Assembly (NCBI RefSeq): GCF_006337105.1
Contig: NZ_CP040871.1
Span: 2,932,501-2,996,500 of the forward strand
Direction: 5' to 3'
Length of the DNA stretch: 64,000 nt
Source: Thermomonas aquatica
GTDB taxonomy: Bacteria; Pseudomonadota; Gammaproteobacteria; Xanthomonadales; Xanthomonadaceae
A program made the position numbers and the translations under genes. Below the pieces are notes generated by a model. That model was not told the origin of the DNA, made no database searches, and saw only the letters and a list, made by a program, of their open reading frames with translations. Of this stretch, positions 47,750 through 57,016 are shown piece by piece (the stretch's first letter is position 1; every line of letters begins with the position of its first letter).

Positions 47750-49381
47750 ATGACCCAGACCACGGTGGCCGATCCGAACGCGCGCCTGCCCCGGCAGATC
47801 CCCTACATCATCGGCAACGAAGCCTGCGAGCGCTTCAGCTTCTACGGGATGCGCAACATTCTGGTGCAGTTCCTGGTCAGCAGCGTGATCCTGGCCTACG
47901 TGCCGGAGGCCGAACGCCAGGGCGTGGCCAAGGACGTGTTCCACAGCTTTGTGATCGGCGTGTATTTCTTCCCGCTGCTCGGCGGCTGGCTGTCGGACCG
48001 CTATTTCGGCAAGTACAACACGGTGCTGTGGTTCTCGCTGGTCTACTGCGCGGGCCATGCCTGCCTGGCGCTGTTCGAAGGCAATCGCACCGGCTTCTAC
48101 ACCGGCCTGTTCCTGATCGCCTTGGGCAGCGGCGGCATCAAGCCCCTGGTGGTGAGTTTCTGCGGCGACCAGTTCACCACCGCCAACAAGCACCTCGCCA
48201 AGATCGTGTTCGACGCGTTCTACTGGACGATCAACTTCGGCAGCTTCTTCGCCTCGCTGCTGATGCCGCTGTTCCTGCGCAACTTCGGGCCGGCGGTGGC
48301 GTTCGGCATTCCCGGCATCCTGATGTTCATCGCCACACTGGTGTTCTGGCTGGGCCGCAAGCAGTACGTGCGGGTGCCGCCGACCCGCGGCGAGGATCCG
48401 GATTCGTTCTTCAACGTGGCGCGCACCGCACTGACCACGCAGGTCGCGGGGCAGGGCAGGCCGGGACTGTTGGTGGCGGGCACGGGCGTCGTGCTCGCGG
48501 CGGCGATGCTGCTGTGCTGGGCGCTGCATGCGTGGTTCGGGATCAACCTGCCGTTCTGGCCGGAGGATTTCCATTTCGTGATCAGCGCCTGCCTGGCGCT
48601 GGGCGCGCTGATCGCGTTCGGCGGCATCGGCGTGTCGATGCAGCTGGAACGCGCGCGCGGCCGGCATCCGGACGCGGCGGTGGATGGCGTGCGCGCGGTG
48701 CTGCGGATCCTGATCGTGTTCGCGCTGACCACGCCGTTCTGGTCGCTGTTCGACCAGAAGGCCAGCACCTGGGTGATCCAGGGCAAGGACATGATCGTGC
48801 CGCACGAGGCCTGGTGGTGGCCGAGCTGGCTGGTCAAGGAAGCCGGGCAGATGCAGGCGCTGAACCCGCTGCTGATCATGCTGCTGATCCCGTTCAACAA
48901 CCTCGTGCTGTACCCAGCGTTGCGCCGGATCGGCTGGGAGCCGACCGCGCTGCGGCGGATGGGCTTCGGCATCGCCTTCGCCGGCATCGCCTGGGTCATC
49001 GCCGGCCTGATCCAGCTCAAGATCGACAGCGGTGCGCAGACCTCGCTGGCGTTGCAGACCTGGCCCTACCTGCTGCTGACCTTCGGCGAGGTGCTGGTGT
49101 CCGCCACTGCGCTGGAATTCGCCTACAGCCAGGCCACGCAATCGATGAAGGGCGTGATCATGGCCTTCTGGTACCTGACCAGTACCTTCGGCAGCCTGTG
49201 GGTGCTGCTGACCAACGTCGCCGTGCGCAACGAGGCGGTGACCGCGCGGATCGCCGCCACCGGCTACAGCGAGAACGCGTTCCTGATGTTCTTCTTCGCG
49301 GTCTTCGCCTTCGCCGCGGCCTTGGCATTCGCCGCCTATGCCCGCACCTATCCGATGCAGGACAACTACCGGACCGCCTGA
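47750..49381 (+). CDS. POT family proton-coupled oligopeptide transporter
   Basis: A 543-residue inner-membrane transporter with about 14 helices. The proton-coupling signature is NEACERFSFYGMRNILVQFL near residues 24-43, followed by the YFFPLLGGWLSDRYFG and ALGSGGIKPLVVSFCGDQF family motifs. It takes up di- and tripeptides with protons. This fits the exported S9, M14 and M3 peptidases of the window, but no regulator links them. A rhomboid gene follows after three bases. Confidence 0.95.
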   Translation: MTQTTVADPNARLPRQIPYIIGNEACERFSFYGMRNILVQFLVSSVILAYVPEAERQGVAKDVFHSFVIGVYFFPLLGGWLSDRYFGKYNTVLWFSLVYCAGHACLALFEGNRTGFYTGLFLIALGSGGIKPLVVSFCGDQFTTANKHLAKIVFDAFYWTINFGSFFASLLMPLFLRNFGPAVAFGIPGILMFIATLVFWLGRKQYVRVPPTRGEDPDSFFNVARTALTTQVAGQGRPGLLVAGTGVVLAAAMLLCWALHAWFGINLPFWPEDFHFVISACLALGALIAFGGIGVSMQLERARGRHPDAAVDGVRAVLRILIVFALTTPFWSLFDQKASTWVIQGKDMIVPHEAWWWPSWLVKEAGQMQALNPLLIMLLIPFNNLVLYPALRRIGWEPTALRRMGFGIAFAGIAWVIAGLIQLKIDSGAQTSLALQTWPYLLLTFGEVLVSATALEFAYSQATQSMKGVIMAFWYLTSTFGSLWVLLTNVAVRNEAVTARIAATGYSENAFLMFFFAVFAFAAALAFAAYARTYPMQDNYRTA

Positions 49382-49384
49382 CGC

Positions 49385-50005
49385 ATGACCTTCTCGCTGA
49401 CCATCGTGATCGTCGCCATCACCGTGCTGGTGTCGTGGCGCGCCTTCAACGACCGCGCCCTGCTGGAGCGGTTGATCCTGTGGCCGCCGGCGGTGGAACG
49501 GCGCAAGCAATACGACCGCCTGCTCACCCACGGGTTCATCCACGCCGACTGGATGCACCTGGCGTTCAACATGATCACCCTGTGGTCGTTCGGCACGGCG
49601 GTGGAGCGGGTGTTCTCGGGGTGGATCACCCCGATCGGCTATGTGCTGTTCTACCTATCGGCGATCGTGGTGGCGATCCTGCCGACCTACCTTCGCCATC
49701 GCAGGGACGCGAACTACCGCAGCCTGGGCGCCTCCGGCGGGGTCTCCGCGGTGCTGTTCGCGTTCATCCTGTTCGATCCGTGGTCGAAGCTGGTCATCTT
49801 CCCGATCCCGGTGCCGATCCCCGCATTCCTGTTCGCCTTGCTGTACGTCGGTTACAGCATCTGGATGGACCGCCGTGGCGGCGACAACGTCAACCACAGC
49901 GCGCACCTGTGGGGCGCGGCCTACGGCGTGCTGTTCACGCTGCTGATGGAACCGCGGGTTTTCGGCCACTTCACGCAAAGCTTGTTCCACTCGGGATCCC
50001 CATGA
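49385..50005 (+). CDS. Rhomboid family intramembrane serine protease
   Basis: A 206-residue protein with six membrane helices. The nucleophile is Ser117 in GASGGVSAVLF and the base is His174 in NHSAHLWGAAYG. HADWMHLAFNMITLWSFG is the conserved helix-2 block. It cleaves membrane proteins within the bilayer; the substrate is unknown. It starts three bases after the POT transporter gene, and its stop overlaps the ATG at 50002. Confidence 0.93.
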   Translation: MTFSLTIVIVAITVLVSWRAFNDRALLERLILWPPAVERRKQYDRLLTHGFIHADWMHLAFNMITLWSFGTAVERVFSGWITPIGYVLFYLSAIVVAILPTYLRHRRDANYRSLGASGGVSAVLFAFILFDPWSKLVIFPIPVPIPAFLFALLYVGYSIWMDRRGGDNVNHSAHLWGAAYGVLFTLLMEPRVFGHFTQSLFHSGSP

Positions 50006-50019
50006 CCCAGGAGACCGCC

Positions 50020-50292
50020 ATGTCCGAGATCCGCCATGACGCGGCCCATCACCGCTTCGTCACCGAGGTGGACGGCCACCTCGCCTACGTGGAATACGTG
50101 CCGGGCGACAACGCCATCGCCATCACCCATACCATCGTCCCGGCCGCGATCGGTGGCCGCGGCATCGCCGGGAACCTGGTGCGCGCGGCCCTGCTGCACG
50201 CCCGCAACGAGGGGCTGAAGGTCGAGCCGCTGTGCTCCTACGCGGACGCGTGGATGCGCCGCCATCCGGAATTCGACGCCTTGCGCGCCTGA
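50020..50292 (+). CDS. Small GNAT-like N-acetyltransferase (NATD1-type)
   Basis: A 90-residue protein with the short GNAT core: FVTEVDGHLAYVEY, ITHTIVPAAIGGRGIAGNLVRAAL (acetyl-CoA loop) and VEPLCSYADAWMRRHPEF. A start at 50020 is preferred over 50002 because GGAG lies seven bases upstream; 50002 would give an ATGA overlap with the rhomboid gene and add six residues. Substrate unknown. Confidence 0.88.
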   Translation: MSEIRHDAAHHRFVTEVDGHLAYVEYVPGDNAIAITHTIVPAAIGGRGIAGNLVRAALLHARNEGLKVEPLCSYADAWMRRHPEFDALRA

Positions 50293-50326
50293 TCCCGCCC
50301 CCCCCGGGCGCGTAGAATGCGCGCCC

Positions 50327-51040
50327 ATGCGCCTGAACCGACACATCGCCGATAGCGGCTTCTGCTCCCGCCGCGAGGCCGACCGCCTGATCGCGGAGGG
50401 CCGGGTGACCGTGAACGGCATCCGCGCCCGCATCGGCGCCGAACTGGGCGAGGGCGACGAGGTCCGCGTCGACGGCAATGCACTGGCGGTGCGGACGGCG
50501 GCCAAGGGCCAGCGCCGGCACGTGTACATCGCGCTGAACAAGCCGGTGGGGATCACCTCCACCACCGATTCCGCGGTGAAGGGCAACATCGTCGATTTCG
50601 TCGACCACCAGCAGCGGATCTTCCCGGTCGGCCGGCTGGACAAGGATTCGGAAGGGCTGATCCTGCTGACCAGCAACGGCGACATCGTCAACCGCATCCT
50701 GCGCGCCGAGAACAAGCTGGAGAAGGAATACCTGGTCGCGGTGAACCACCCGGTGACCCCGGAATTCCTGCGCGGGATGAGCCGCGGGGTGCCGGTCCAC
50801 GGCCAGCTCACCTTGCCGTGCAAGACCGGCAAGCTGGGCAGCCAGGGGTTCCGGATCGTGCTGACCCAGGGCCTGAACCGGCAGATCCGGCTGATGGCGG
50901 CCCATTTCGGCTTCCGGGTGAAGCAGCTGCTGCGGGTGCGGATCGGCAACGTCAAGCTCGGCCGCCTCAAGCCCGGCCAGTGGCGCAACCTGACCGACGC
51001 CGAGCTGCGCGGCCTGCTGCCGGAGCAGGCGGACTGGTAG
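50327..51040 (+). CDS. rluF: RluF-type 23S rRNA pseudouridine synthase
   Basis: A 237-residue enzyme that makes pseudouridine in 23S rRNA. An S4 RNA-binding domain (residues about 1-55: RLNRHIADSGFCSRREADRLI) precedes the RsuA/RluF-type catalytic core with Asp105 in GRLDKDSEGL. Assignment to RluF rather than RluB/E rests on the ALNKPVGITSTT and NRQIRLMAAHFGF blocks; the target base is inferred. Confidence 0.85.
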   Translation: MRLNRHIADSGFCSRREADRLIAEGRVTVNGIRARIGAELGEGDEVRVDGNALAVRTAAKGQRRHVYIALNKPVGITSTTDSAVKGNIVDFVDHQQRIFPVGRLDKDSEGLILLTSNGDIVNRILRAENKLEKEYLVAVNHPVTPEFLRGMSRGVPVHGQLTLPCKTGKLGSQGFRIVLTQGLNRQIRLMAAHFGFRVKQLLRVRIGNVKLGRLKPGQWRNLTDAELRGLLPEQADW

Positions 51041-51272
51041 GCCGGTTGCAGCCGGCTCCGGGGCGGCGAAAAATAATTGCCACCCATTCACAAATGTCCA
51101 GAAAAGTGCGGTATGGTGCGCCCACTGTTTCAAGCGGGATCACGGTACATCGTGACCCGATGCGGTAGATCCATGTGATCCGCTACATCGTGTGCGTTAC
51201 CCCTTGCTCGACAGTCGCGGTGCGTTTCGGCGGACCGTGTCACCATTTCAAACTGTTCTAGGAGTAACAAAC
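51041..51272 (+). promoter_or_regulatory. Long leader region of the cold-shock gene
   Basis: This 232-base stretch has no gene. It is AT-richer than its surroundings. TTCACA and TATGGT with a 19-base spacer (about 51088-51118) are a possible promoter. Two imperfect stems follow: GGGATCACG with CGTGACCC, and GCGG..GATC with GATCCGC. An AGGAG ribosome site lies just before the ATG. A structured leader of over 100 bases is usual for cspA-type genes. Confidence 0.45.
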
Positions 51273-51482
51273 ATGTCGGATCGTCAGACCGGTACCGTCA
51301 AGTGGTTCAACGACGCCAAGGGCTTCGGCTTCATCACCCCGGAAAGCGGCCCGGACGTCTTCGTCCACTTCCGCTCGATCCAGGGCACCGGCTTCAAGTC
51401 CCTGCAGGAAGGCCAGAAGGTCTCCTTCAAGGTCGTGCAGGGCCAGAAGGGCCTGCAGGCCGACGAAGTGCAGGCGATGTAA
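51273..51482 (+). CDS. Cold-shock-domain protein (CspA family)
   Basis: A 69-residue single-strand RNA/DNA-binding protein. RNP1 is KGFGFIT and RNP2 is DVFVHF, preceded by [12 protein letters not shown] 51273 follows AGGAG and gives the standard family length. It acts as an RNA chaperone; cold induction is inferred from the long leader and not shown by the coding sequence. Confidence 0.96.
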   Translation: MSDRQTGTVKWFNDAKGFGFITPESGPDVFVHFRSIQGTGFKSLQEGQKVSFKVVQGQKGLQADEVQAM

Positions 51483-51505
51483 TTCGCCTGGCGCTCGCGC
51501 CAAGA

Positions 51506-51531
51506 AAGCCCGGCTCCGGCCGGGCTTTTTC
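51506..51531 (+). terminator. Terminator of the cold-shock gene
   Basis: GCCCGGC and GCCGGGC pair around TCCG, followed by five T, about 25 bases after the stop codon. Confidence 0.9.
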
Positions 51532-51636
51532 TTTACGGCGATGCAGGACGGGGCCGGCTTCTCACGTGTCCTTCAACGTCCTCTGGCTAGCCTGAATCGC
51601 GTAATCGTTCTCGAAATCACCGGTTTCCCCTTGCAC

Positions 51637-52443
51637 ATGCGCTCCCCCCGCATCGCCCAGATCCTCGTCCTCGCGTCTTGCACCCTGCTCGCAGCCTGCG
51701 ATCGCGCGCCTGCGCCGACCGCGGATGCACAGTCCCCCGCCGCGGTTCCGGCCAGCGTGGCCCTGCAGGACGTGGTGGAAACCCGGCCGGATTACATCGT
51801 CGGCATCAGCTACCCGAAATCCGCCAGCAACCATCCCGCGCTGGCGCAGGCCTTGAAGGCCTATGCCGATGCCGCGCGCGCCGACTTGATGAAGGCCGTG
51901 GCAGGCCTGAAAGGGCAGAAACCCACCGCACCCTACGACCTCAGCCTGCAGTTCACCGGCCTGGTCGATACCCCGCAAGTGGTGGCGGTGGCGGCGGATG
52001 GCAGCAGCTATACCGGCGGCGCCCACGGCAATCCGCTGGTGGCGCGTTTCGTCTGGTTGCCGCAGCGGCAGGAGATGCTGCAGGCCGACCGTTTGATCGT
52101 CGATGCCGCCGGCTGGCAGGCCATTTCCGACGCCAGCCGCGAGCAGCTGATGACCGCGTTGTCGCAGCGCCTGGATGCGGACGAAGTGGAAGGCGCCGAT
52201 CGCGCCGAGCAGCTGAAGACCGGCAGTCGCATGATCGACGACGGTACCAAGCCGGCGCCGGCGAATTTCGCCCAGTTCGAGCCGGTGATGAATGCCGAAG
52301 GGCAGATCCGCGCGATCCGCTTCGTGTTCCCGCCGTACCAGGTCGCGCCGTACGTCGAAGGCACGCGCACCGTGGAAATTCCGGCGCGGGCGCTGCTGCC
52401 GCACGTGGCCGCCGATTATCGCAAGCTGTTCCAGGGCGGCTGA
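51637..52443 (+). CDS. DUF3298/DUF4163-type lipoprotein
   Basis: A 268-residue lipoprotein (lipobox LLAAC, Cys21). Residues about 45-160 ([23 protein letters not shown]...) resemble DUF4163, and the C-terminal part ([36 protein letters not shown]) resembles DUF3298, as in RsiV and PdaC. These domains bind glycans in some proteins. The role here is unknown. ATG 51637 is chosen for the signal sequence; the open frame extends further upstream. Confidence 0.82.
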   Translation: MRSPRIAQILVLASCTLLAACDRAPAPTADAQSPAAVPASVALQDVVETRPDYIVGISYPKSASNHPALAQALKAYADAARADLMKAVAGLKGQKPTAPYDLSLQFTGLVDTPQVVAVAADGSSYTGGAHGNPLVARFVWLPQRQEMLQADRLIVDAAGWQAISDASREQLMTALSQRLDADEVEGADRAEQLKTGSRMIDDGTKPAPANFAQFEPVMNAEGQIRAIRFVFPPYQVAPYVEGTRTVEIPARALLPHVAADYRKLFQGG

Positions 52444-52586
52444 TCCCGCACTGGCGCGGCTGCGTCGCAGTTCCTGAGACGCGCCGCCGGCAGCATGGCG
52501 CGATGCACGGCAGCGCCCAGATCCGGCTCGATTTCGATCGCCAGCGCGTTCATTCGCCGCAGCCCGACGCGGCGGATAATCCGCGC

Positions 52587-55500
52587 ATGTCCGCGCACCC
52601 GGCGCTCGTTGTCTTCCATCCCGCCGTCGCCGCGTGGTTCGCGCGCAGTTTCCCCGCGCCGACCGACGCGCAGATCGCGGCTTGGCCTGCGATTGCTTCC
52701 GGTCGAGACACTTTGGTGGCCGCACCGACGGGCTCGGGCAAGACCCTCACCGCATTCCTGACCGCCATCGACGCATTGGTCCGCGAAGGCCTGTCGTGCG
52801 GCCTGCCGGATGCGACGCTGGTGCTCTACGTCTCGCCGCTGAAGGCGCTGTCCAACGACATCCACGTCAACCTCGATGCGCCGCTGGCCGGCATCCGCGG
52901 GGAACTCGCCGCGCAGGCGCTGCCCGATGTCGCCATCCGCACCGCGGTGCGCACCGGCGATACCCCGCAGTCCGAACGCGCGGCCCTGCGCAAGCGCCCG
53001 CCGCACATCCTGGTGACCACGCCGGAATCGCTGTACGTGTTGCTCGGCTCCGAATCCGGGCGGGCGATGCTGGCGGGCGTGCGCACGGTGATCGTCGACG
53101 AAATCCACGCGCTGGTGCAGAACAAGCGCGGCAGCCACCTGTCGCTGTCGCTGGAGCGGCTGGACGCGTTGACCGGCAAGCGCGCGACGCGGGTGGGCCT
53201 GTCGGCGACGCAGAAGCCGATCGAGGCGGTGGCGAAGTTCCTGGTCGGGAAAAGGGGGTCAGAGTCGGTTTTCGAAACGAAAACCGACTCTGACCCCCTT
53301 TTCCCGGTCATCGTCGATATCGGCCACGTGCGCAAGCGCGACTTGGCGCTGGAACTGCCGCCGGTGCCGCTGGACGCGGTGATGTCGAATGCGCAGTGGG
53401 AGCTGGTGTACGCACGCATCGCCGAGCTCGTCGACCAGCACGCGACCACGCTGGTGTTCGTCAACACCCGGCGCATGGCCGAGCGCACCGCGCGCCACCT
53501 CGGCGAGCTGCTGGGCAAGGAACACGTCGCCGCGCACCACGGCTCGCTGGCCAAGGAGCTGCGGCTGGATGCCGAGCAGAAGCTCAAGCGCGGCGAACTG
53601 AAGGTGCTGGTCGCCACCGCCTCGCTGGAGCTCGGCATCGATATCGGCGACGTGGATCTCGTGTGCCAGATCGGTTCGCCGCGCAGCATCGCCGCGTTCC
53701 TGCAGCGCGTGGGCCGTTCCGGCCACCACGTCGGCGGCGTGCCGAAGGGGCGCCTGTTCCCGAGTTCGCGCGACGAACTGATGGAATGCGCGGCGCTGCT
53801 GGACAGCGTGCGGCGCGGCGAACTCGACGCCTTGATCATGCCGCCGGCGCCGCTGGACGTGTTGTCGCAGCAATTGGTGGCCGAAGTCGCCTGCCGCGAA
53901 TGGGACGAGGATGCGCTGTTCGCGCTGGTGCGGCGCGCATGGCCGTACGCTTCGCTTCCACGCAAGGCCTTCGACGAGGTGGTGCGGATGCTGGCCGACG
54001 GCTTCAGCACCCGCTATGGCCAGCGCGCCAGCTACCTGCATCGCGACGCGGTGCACCGCAAGCTGCGCGGGCGCAAGGGCGCCCGGCTGACCGCGACGCA
54101 ATCGGGCGGCACCATCCCCGATGTCGGCGATTACACCGTGCTGCTGGAGCCGCAGGCGATCACGATCGGTACGGTCAACGAAGACTTCGCCATCGAGAGC
54201 ATCGCCGGCGACGTGTTCCAGCTCGGCAATGCCAGCTATCGCATCCTGCGCGTCGAATCCGGCCGCCTGCGCGTGCAGGATGCCGAAGGCGCGCCGCCGA
54301 GCATCCCGTTCTGGCTGGGCGAGGCGCCGGGCCGCAGCATCGAGTTATCCGCCAGCGTGTCGCGCCTGCGCGAGGCGATGCAGGCGACGCTGGAGCAGGG
54401 CGGCGAGGCCGCGTTGCAGCACTGGCTGCGCGCCGAGCTGCAGCTGGACGAATCCGCCGCGCGCCAGGTCGCCGAATACGCGGCGGCGCAGTTCGCCGGC
54501 TTCGGCATGCTGCCCTCGCAGTCGCGGATCGCGCTGGAGCGCTTCTTCGACGAATCCGGCGGCACCCAGCTGATCATCCATTCGCCTTATGGCAGCCGCA
54601 TCAACAAGGCCTGGGGCTTGGCGCTGCGCAAGCGCTTCTGCCGCAAGTTCAATTTCGAACTGCAGGCGGCGGCGACCGAGGACGCCATCGTGCTGTCGCT
54701 GTCGACCAGCCATTCGTTCCCGCTGATCGAGGTGATGAGTTACCTGCACTCGTCCAGCGCCGAACAGGTGCTGGTGCAGGCGCTGCTGGACGCGCCGCTG
54801 TTCCCCGCGCGCTTCCGCTGGAACGCGACCAATGCGCTGGCGCTGCCGCGCTTCAGCGGCGGCAAGAAGGTCGCGCCGCAGCTGCAGCGGATGAAGTCCG
54901 AGGACCTGATGGCGACGGTGTTCCCGGACCAGGTGGCGTGCCTGGAGAACATCGTCGGCGAGCGCGAGGTGCCGGATCACCCGCTGGTCGCGCAGACGTT
55001 GCAGGACTGCCTGCACGAGGCGATGGACGTGGACGGCTGGCTGGCGCTGCTGCGCGCGCTGGAGGCGGGCGAGGTGCAGGTCACCGCGCGCGACCTGACC
55101 GGCCCGTCGCCGTTCGCCGCGGAAGTGCTGGGCGCGCGGCCGTATGCCTTCCTAGACGATGCGCCGCTGGAGGAACGCCGTACCCGCGCGGTGCAGACGC
55201 GCGGCCTGGGCGTTGCCGCGCAGGCGCAGGACCTGGGCAGGCTGGACATGGCCGCCATCGAGGGCGCGCGCGAGGATGCCTGGCCGCAGCCGGCCGATGC
55301 CGACGGCATGCACGAGGCGCTGATGCAGCTCGGTGCCGCCAGCGTGGGCGAGGCCGATGCAAGCGGCTGGTCCGGGTGGCTGGACATGCTGGCATCGGCA
55401 CGACGCGCAAGCTGCTTGACCCTCGGCGATGCAGGGCTCTGGACCACCGCCGAACGCTTGCCGCAGGTGCTGGCGCTGCATCCGCAGGCCAGCTTGCATC

Positions 55501-56954
55501 CAGTGATCGAGGCTCCGGCCGACTACGCGCAGTCGTGGACGCGCGAGGACGCGCTGCGCGAGCTGGTGCGTGGCCGCCTCGGCGGCATGGCGGTGACCAC
55601 CGCCGCGGGCATCGCCGATGCGCTGGCGTTGGCACGCGGCGACGTGGAGTTCGCGCTGCTCGCGCTGGAGCAGGAAGGCTACGTGATGCGTGGGCGCTTC
55701 ACCCCCGGCGCGGCGGACGACGAGTGGTGCGAACGCCACCTGCTGGCGCGCATCCACCGCAATACGCTGGGCCGGCTGCGGCGCGAGATCGAGCCGGTCG
55801 ACGTGCGCGATTACGTGCGCTTCCTGTGCGACTGGCAGCGCCTGTCGCCGGCCACGCGCGTACAGGGCCCGGAAGCGCTGGTCGGCGTGCTGGCGCAGCT
55901 GGAGGGATACGAAGCCGCGGCCGGCGCCTGGGAAAGCGAACTGCTGCCGGCGCGGGTCAAGGACTATTCCATCGCCTGGCTGGACGACCTGTGCACCGCC
56001 GGGCGCATCGCCTGGACGCGGCTGCGCGCCGGTGGCGAATCGCTGGTGCGCGCGGCGCCGATCGTGCTGTTGCCACGCCGCGAATTGTCGCTGTGGTCGC
56101 GTTTGGCGGCGAATCAAACCGGTGAAGACACGCCGTTGTCCTCGCGCGCGCAGAAGGTCGCCGATTGCCTGCGCGAGCAGGGTGCGCTGTTCTTCGACGA
56201 ACTGGCGGATGCCGCGCGCCTGCTTGAGACCGAGTTGGAGGATGCGCTGGCCGAGCTGGTCGCGCGCGGGCGCGCGGGTTGCGACAGTTTCACCGGCCTG
56301 CGCGCCTTGCTGCTGCCGGCGTCGAAGCGCCCCGCGAGCTACGCGCGCAGCGGCCGTCGTGCCTCGCTGACCGGGATCGCCGATGCGGGACGCTGGAGCC
56401 TGGTCCGCAAGCCGGCGGTGGAGGCCGGCGCCGATTCCGCCGGCATCGAGCACGTCGCCCGCGTGCTGCTGCGCCGCTACGGCGTGGTCTGCTGGCGGCT
56501 GCTGGAACGCGAGGCGCCCTGGTTGCCGCCGTGGCGCGAGTTGCTGCGCGAATACCAGCGGCTGGAAGCGCGCGGCGAGATCCGCGGCGGGCGTTTCCTC
56601 AGCGGCGTGGTCGGCCAGCAGTTCGCCTTGCCGGAAGCGGTGGCGGCGCTGCGCAGCGTGCGCAAGCGCGCGCACGATGGCGCGATGATCGCGGTGTCCG
56701 CCAGCGATCCGCTCAACCTGCTCGGCGGCATCGTCGCCGGCGACAAGGTGCCGCGCCAGCCCGGCGCCCGCCTGCTGTGGCGCGACGGCCTGCCGGTGGC
56801 GACGTTGGTGGCCGGTGAATTCAGGCCGCTGCCCGGCCTGGATCCGCGCGATGAACATGCGGCGAAGCTCGCCCTGCTGCGCGATCCCGGCGCGTTGCCT
56901 GCAGAGGCCCCGGGATCGCGGCCGCAGGCCGACCCGCTGGGCCTGCATCGCTGA
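52587..56954 (+). CDS. lhr: Large ATP-dependent helicase, Lhr family
   Basis: A 1455-residue SF2 helicase linked to DNA repair or RNA processing. Walker A is APTGSGKT (Lys52) and the DExH box is DEIH (171-174). The second RecA domain has [39 protein letters not shown] and [12 protein letters not shown]. Lhr-core and C-terminal domains follow. Residues about 221-240 are encoded by a 59-bp perfect palindrome, so the linker between FLV and [12 protein letters not shown] is foreign to the family. The frame stays open throughout. Confidence 0.94.
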   Translation: MSAHPALVVFHPAVAAWFARSFPAPTDAQIAAWPAIASGRDTLVAAPTGSGKTLTAFLTAIDALVREGLSCGLPDATLVLYVSPLKALSNDIHVNLDAPLAGIRGELAAQALPDVAIRTAVRTGDTPQSERAALRKRPPHILVTTPESLYVLLGSESGRAMLAGVRTVIVDEIHALVQNKRGSHLSLSLERLDALTGKRATRVGLSATQKPIEAVAKFLVGKRGSESVFETKTDSDPLFPVIVDIGHVRKRDLALELPPVPLDAVMSNAQWELVYARIAELVDQHATTLVFVNTRRMAERTARHLGELLGKEHVAAHHGSLAKELRLDAEQKLKRGELKVLVATASLELGIDIGDVDLVCQIGSPRSIAAFLQRVGRSGHHVGGVPKGRLFPSSRDELMECAALLDSVRRGELDALIMPPAPLDVLSQQLVAEVACREWDEDALFALVRRAWPYASLPRKAFDEVVRMLADGFSTRYGQRASYLHRDAVHRKLRGRKGARLTATQSGGTIPDVGDYTVLLEPQAITIGTVNEDFAIESIAGDVFQLGNASYRILRVESGRLRVQDAEGAPPSIPFWLGEAPGRSIELSASVSRLREAMQATLEQGGEAALQHWLRAELQLDESAARQVAEYAAAQFAGFGMLPSQSRIALERFFDESGGTQLIIHSPYGSRINKAWGLALRKRFCRKFNFELQAAATEDAIVLSLSTSHSFPLIEVMSYLHSSSAEQVLVQALLDAPLFPARFRWNATNALALPRFSGGKKVAPQLQRMKSEDLMATVFPDQVACLENIVGEREVPDHPLVAQTLQDCLHEAMDVDGWLALLRALEAGEVQVTARDLTGPSPFAAEVLGARPYAFLDDAPLEERRTRAVQTRGLGVAAQAQDLGRLDMAAIEGAREDAWPQPADADGMHEALMQLGAASVGEADASGWSGWLDMLASARRASCLTLGDAGLWTTAERLPQVLALHPQASLHPVIEAPADYAQSWTREDALRELVRGRLGGMAVTTAAGIADALALARGDVEFALLALEQEGYVMRGRFTPGAADDEWCERHLLARIHRNTLGRLRREIEPVDVRDYVRFLCDWQRLSPATRVQGPEALVGVLAQLEGYEAAAGAWESELLPARVKDYSIAWLDDLCTAGRIAWTRLRAGGESLVRAAPIVLLPRRELSLWSRLAANQTGEDTPLSSRAQKVADCLREQGALFFDELADAARLLETELEDALAELVARGRAGCDSFTGLRALLLPASKRPASYARSGRRASLTGIADAGRWSLVRKPAVEAGADSAGIEHVARVLLRRYGVVCWRLLEREAPWLPPWRELLREYQRLEARGEIRGGRFLSGVVGQQFALPEAVAALRSVRKRAHDGAMIAVSASDPLNLLGGIVAGDKVPRQPGARLLWRDGLPVATLVAGEFRPLPGLDPRDEHAAKLALLRDPGALPAEAPGSRPQADPLGLHR
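53247..53305. repeat. 59-bp perfect palindrome inside lhr
   Basis: Two 28-base arms (53247-53274 and 53278-53305) pair perfectly around an AAA loop; the left arm starts GGGAAAAGGGGGTCAGAG. A GGTC direct repeat flanks it (53243-53246 and 53306-53309). The 59 bases plus one 4-base repeat equal 63, which is 21 codons, so the reading frame of lhr is kept. It looks like a mobile REP-like or MITE-like element. No transposase is in the window. Confidence 0.9.
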
Positions 56955-56966
56955 TCCGCCGCAGAT

Positions 56967-56998
56967 ACGAAAACGCCGCCCGCAGGCGGCGTTTTCGT
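56967..56998. terminator. Bidirectional terminator between lhr and the M3 peptidase gene
   Basis: Perfect 14-bp arms (ACGAAAACGCCGCC and GGCGGCGTTTTCGT) around a CGCA loop, with A- and T-runs in the stem. The genes on either side converge on it. Confidence 0.85.
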
Positions 56999-57016
56999 CG
57001 GTGCATCGAGCGATGC

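Noticed and set aside
53247..53305. Intrinsic terminator in lhr
   Set aside because: It lies in the middle of a conserved coding frame and the gene continues for more than 1,200 codons; a palindromic insertion explains it better.
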